Made by a program: the position numbers and the translations under genes. A model generated the notes under the pieces. It did no database searches and was not told the origin of the DNA. It was given only the letters and a program-made list of their open reading frames with translations. This document shows positions 6,155 to 7,568 of a stretch of 7,568 bases of DNA, one piece after another. Position 1 is the stretch's first letter, and each line of letters starts with the position of its first letter. Origin of the DNA: Campylobacteraceae bacterium (lineage in GTDB: Bacteria > Campylobacterota > Campylobacteria > Campylobacterales > Sulfurovaceae); assembly GCA_027031505.1 (NCBI GenBank), contig JALVQH010000017.1:1-7568 (forward strand), in the 5' to 3' direction.

Positions 6155-7568
6155 CGGTATTGTATTGTGAAGACGAACGGCAGCTTCACGATGTGACGGC
6201 TCAACTGCTGGGTCGACTGGTCAAAAAAGTGATTTCGGCATATGACGGAGAAGAGGGATTGCGCCTCTATCGCGAACAGCGTAACACAATCGACATGGTC
6301 GTTACCGATATCGGCATGCCCCGGATGAGCGGCCTCGAAATGACGCGTGAAATCAAAACCATCACCCCCTATATCCCCGTCATTGTCACAACGGCATATT
6401 CGAGCACGGAGCATTTGTTTGAAGCGATCGATATTCATGTGGACAAATACGTCCTCAAACCTCTCGATACACGCAAACTGATCGAGGCGATGCATCAGTC
6501 GCTTCTGTACCATGAATTGCGGACGCTCTACCGGGATCCTCTGACGGGACTCCAGACACGCACGGCACTGATCCGTGATTTGAGTCAGTCGAAGGGGAAT
6601 CGCCTGATTCTGATCAACATTGACCAGTTTGCCAATGTCAATGAGTTGTATGGCGAAGAGGTGGGCAGTACGGCACTGGCAATGTGTGCACAGATGCTCG
6701 AGGAACATCTCGATCTCCATTGCACACTCTATCGTACCGGATATGACAATTTTCTCATACGCGACCGCAAAACGGATCGTTCAACCGAAACGATTCGAGC
6801 CCGGCTGAATGCTCTGGCGACCCGGTGCAAAGAAGAGGGATTGACTGTCGGTGAAATCCCTATCTATCTTGTGCTGGTATTTGCTTTTGCACGCTCCGAG
6901 GATGGCCATACCCTCTATTACCTCCAGCGTGCCATCCAGCAGGCCAGCCGTATGCACGAACGCCTGATTGAATGTGAACCGCAGGTCGCAAAAAATACCT
7001 CTGAAAGGGAAAAAAACATTTGGTGGACATGCGAACTGAACCGTGCCGAGGATAGTGGACGATTTCGACCCTACTTTCAGCCTATTGTTGATACACAAAC
7101 CCGTCAGGTTCAGAAATACGAAGCGCTGATTCGGTATGTAGACAAAAAGGGGAAACTGTATGGTCCGGAAGCGTTTTTTGAAATTGCCCATCGTTCCAAC
7201 CTTTATCCGATTGTGATGCGGGTTGTACTGAAACAGGTCATAGAAACGATTCAGAACAAACAAGTGCACGTGGCGGTCAATATCTCATACGAAGATCTGA
7301 TCAACCACGAAACGATGGCCTACATCCAAAAAATGCTCGATGCCCACCCCGACGAAGCACCGTTCCTTGAATTCGAAGTTCTCGAAAGTGAAAAAATTGA
7401 CAACTACGAAGTGGCGAACCGGTTTATACGGATGGTGCGGGGATACGGATGTGAAGTGGGGATCGATGACTTTGGATCCGGGTATTCCAATTTCGAGATG
7501 ATCGAGGCACTCAAAGTGGATTATGTCAAGATTAACGGGCGACTGATCCAGGGGATCGATACATCAAA
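6127..7568 (+). CDS. Response regulator with REC, degenerate GGDEF and EAL domains (cyclic-di-GMP signalling), 3' partial
   Basis: Cytoplasmic two-component response regulator acting on the second messenger cyclic-di-GMP; 480 residues are visible before the right edge. The REC domain (about 8-125) has the acidic pair in 'CEDE' (Asp16, Glu17), phosphoacceptor Asp61 in 'VVTDIGMP', Thr89 and Lys111-Pro112, so it should be phosphorylatable. The GGDEF domain (about 130-285) starts with 'DPLTGLQTR' (137-145), but its signature is GYDNF (205-209) and 'GHxxGD' reads 'GEEVGS', so cyclase activity is unlikely. The EAL domain (from about 310) keeps 'EAL' (332-334), Asn385 in 'VNIS', Glu417 and Glu420 in 'FEVLES', 'DDFG' (447-450) and Lys468, pointing to an active phosphodiesterase; the domain's end is unseen. 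ATG 6127 is chosen because it leaves a normal REC N-terminus. No kinase gene is adjacent. There are no membrane segments. Confidence 0.93.
   Translation, partial: MEIDKLRDVTVLYCEDERQLHDVTAQLLGRLVKKVISAYDGEEGLRLYREQRNTIDMVVTDIGMPRMSGLEMTREIKTITPYIPVIVTTAYSSTEHLFEAIDIHVDKYVLKPLDTRKLIEAMHQSLLYHELRTLYRDPLTGLQTRTALIRDLSQSKGNRLILINIDQFANVNELYGEEVGSTALAMCAQMLEEHLDLHCTLYRTGYDNFLIRDRKTDRSTETIRARLNALATRCKEEGLTVGEIPIYLVLVFAFARSEDGHTLYYLQRAIQQASRMHERLIECEPQVAKNTSEREKNIWWTCELNRAEDSGRFRPYFQPIVDTQTRQVQKYEALIRYVDKKGKLYGPEAFFEIAHRSNLYPIVMRVVLKQVIETIQNKQVHVAVNISYEDLINHETMAYIQKMLDAHPDEAPFLEFEVLESEKIDNYEVANRFIRMVRGYGCEVGIDDFGSGYSNFEMIEALKVDYVKINGRLIQGIDTS

Noticed and set aside
6007..6720. 237-codon minus-strand open frame over the response regulator
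   Set aside because: Antisense to clear REC and GGDEF sequence; no family resemblance.

Overview
This window looks like ordinary chromosomal DNA from a member of the Campylobacterota, probably a sulfur- or hydrogen-oxidising genus related to Sulfurimonas, Sulfuricurvum, Sulfurovum or Nitratifractor. The assignment is an inference from protein style: the NuoM core around 'LPYAHGQAPT', the MiaA motifs 'DSLAVYRGIDIASAKPT' and 'RRQITFNKSQF', and a REC-GGDEF-EAL response regulator of the kind these bacteria carry in large numbers. GC looks close to one half, high for that group, so the genus cannot be fixed from this sequence.

Positions 1-4838 (+) are the 3' end of a complex I (nuo) operon: nuoL (5' end cut by the window edge), nuoM and nuoN, packed with no gaps. 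The nuoL stop codon lies inside the nuoM Shine-Dalgarno sequence, and the nuoM stop shares one base with the nuoN start. Together they encode the three large antiporter-like proton-pumping membrane subunits. All three keep the Glu/Lys residues expected of working proton channels.

Positions 4839-5015 form a short convergent intergenic region with a perfect 10-bp hairpin right after nuoN. Positions 5016-5957 (-) carry miaA, the tRNA dimethylallyltransferase, which converges on nuoN. Positions 5958-6126 are a divergent intergenic region holding a weak promoter candidate, a strong Shine-Dalgarno-like site and a possible 16-codon leader ORF. Position 6127 to the window end (+) is a large response regulator with REC, degenerate GGDEF and apparently intact EAL domains, cut by the right edge. 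It probably degrades cyclic-di-GMP under control of a sensor kinase not in this window.

I found no mobile element, CRISPR array, tRNA or rRNA gene, or clearly new system. The points most worth a second look are the GGDEF domain that has lost its signature while the EAL domain keeps its own, the unusual 5' region of that gene (leader ORF and long upstream open frame), the nuoN-miaA hairpin, and lineage-type substitutions in the Nuo subunits.
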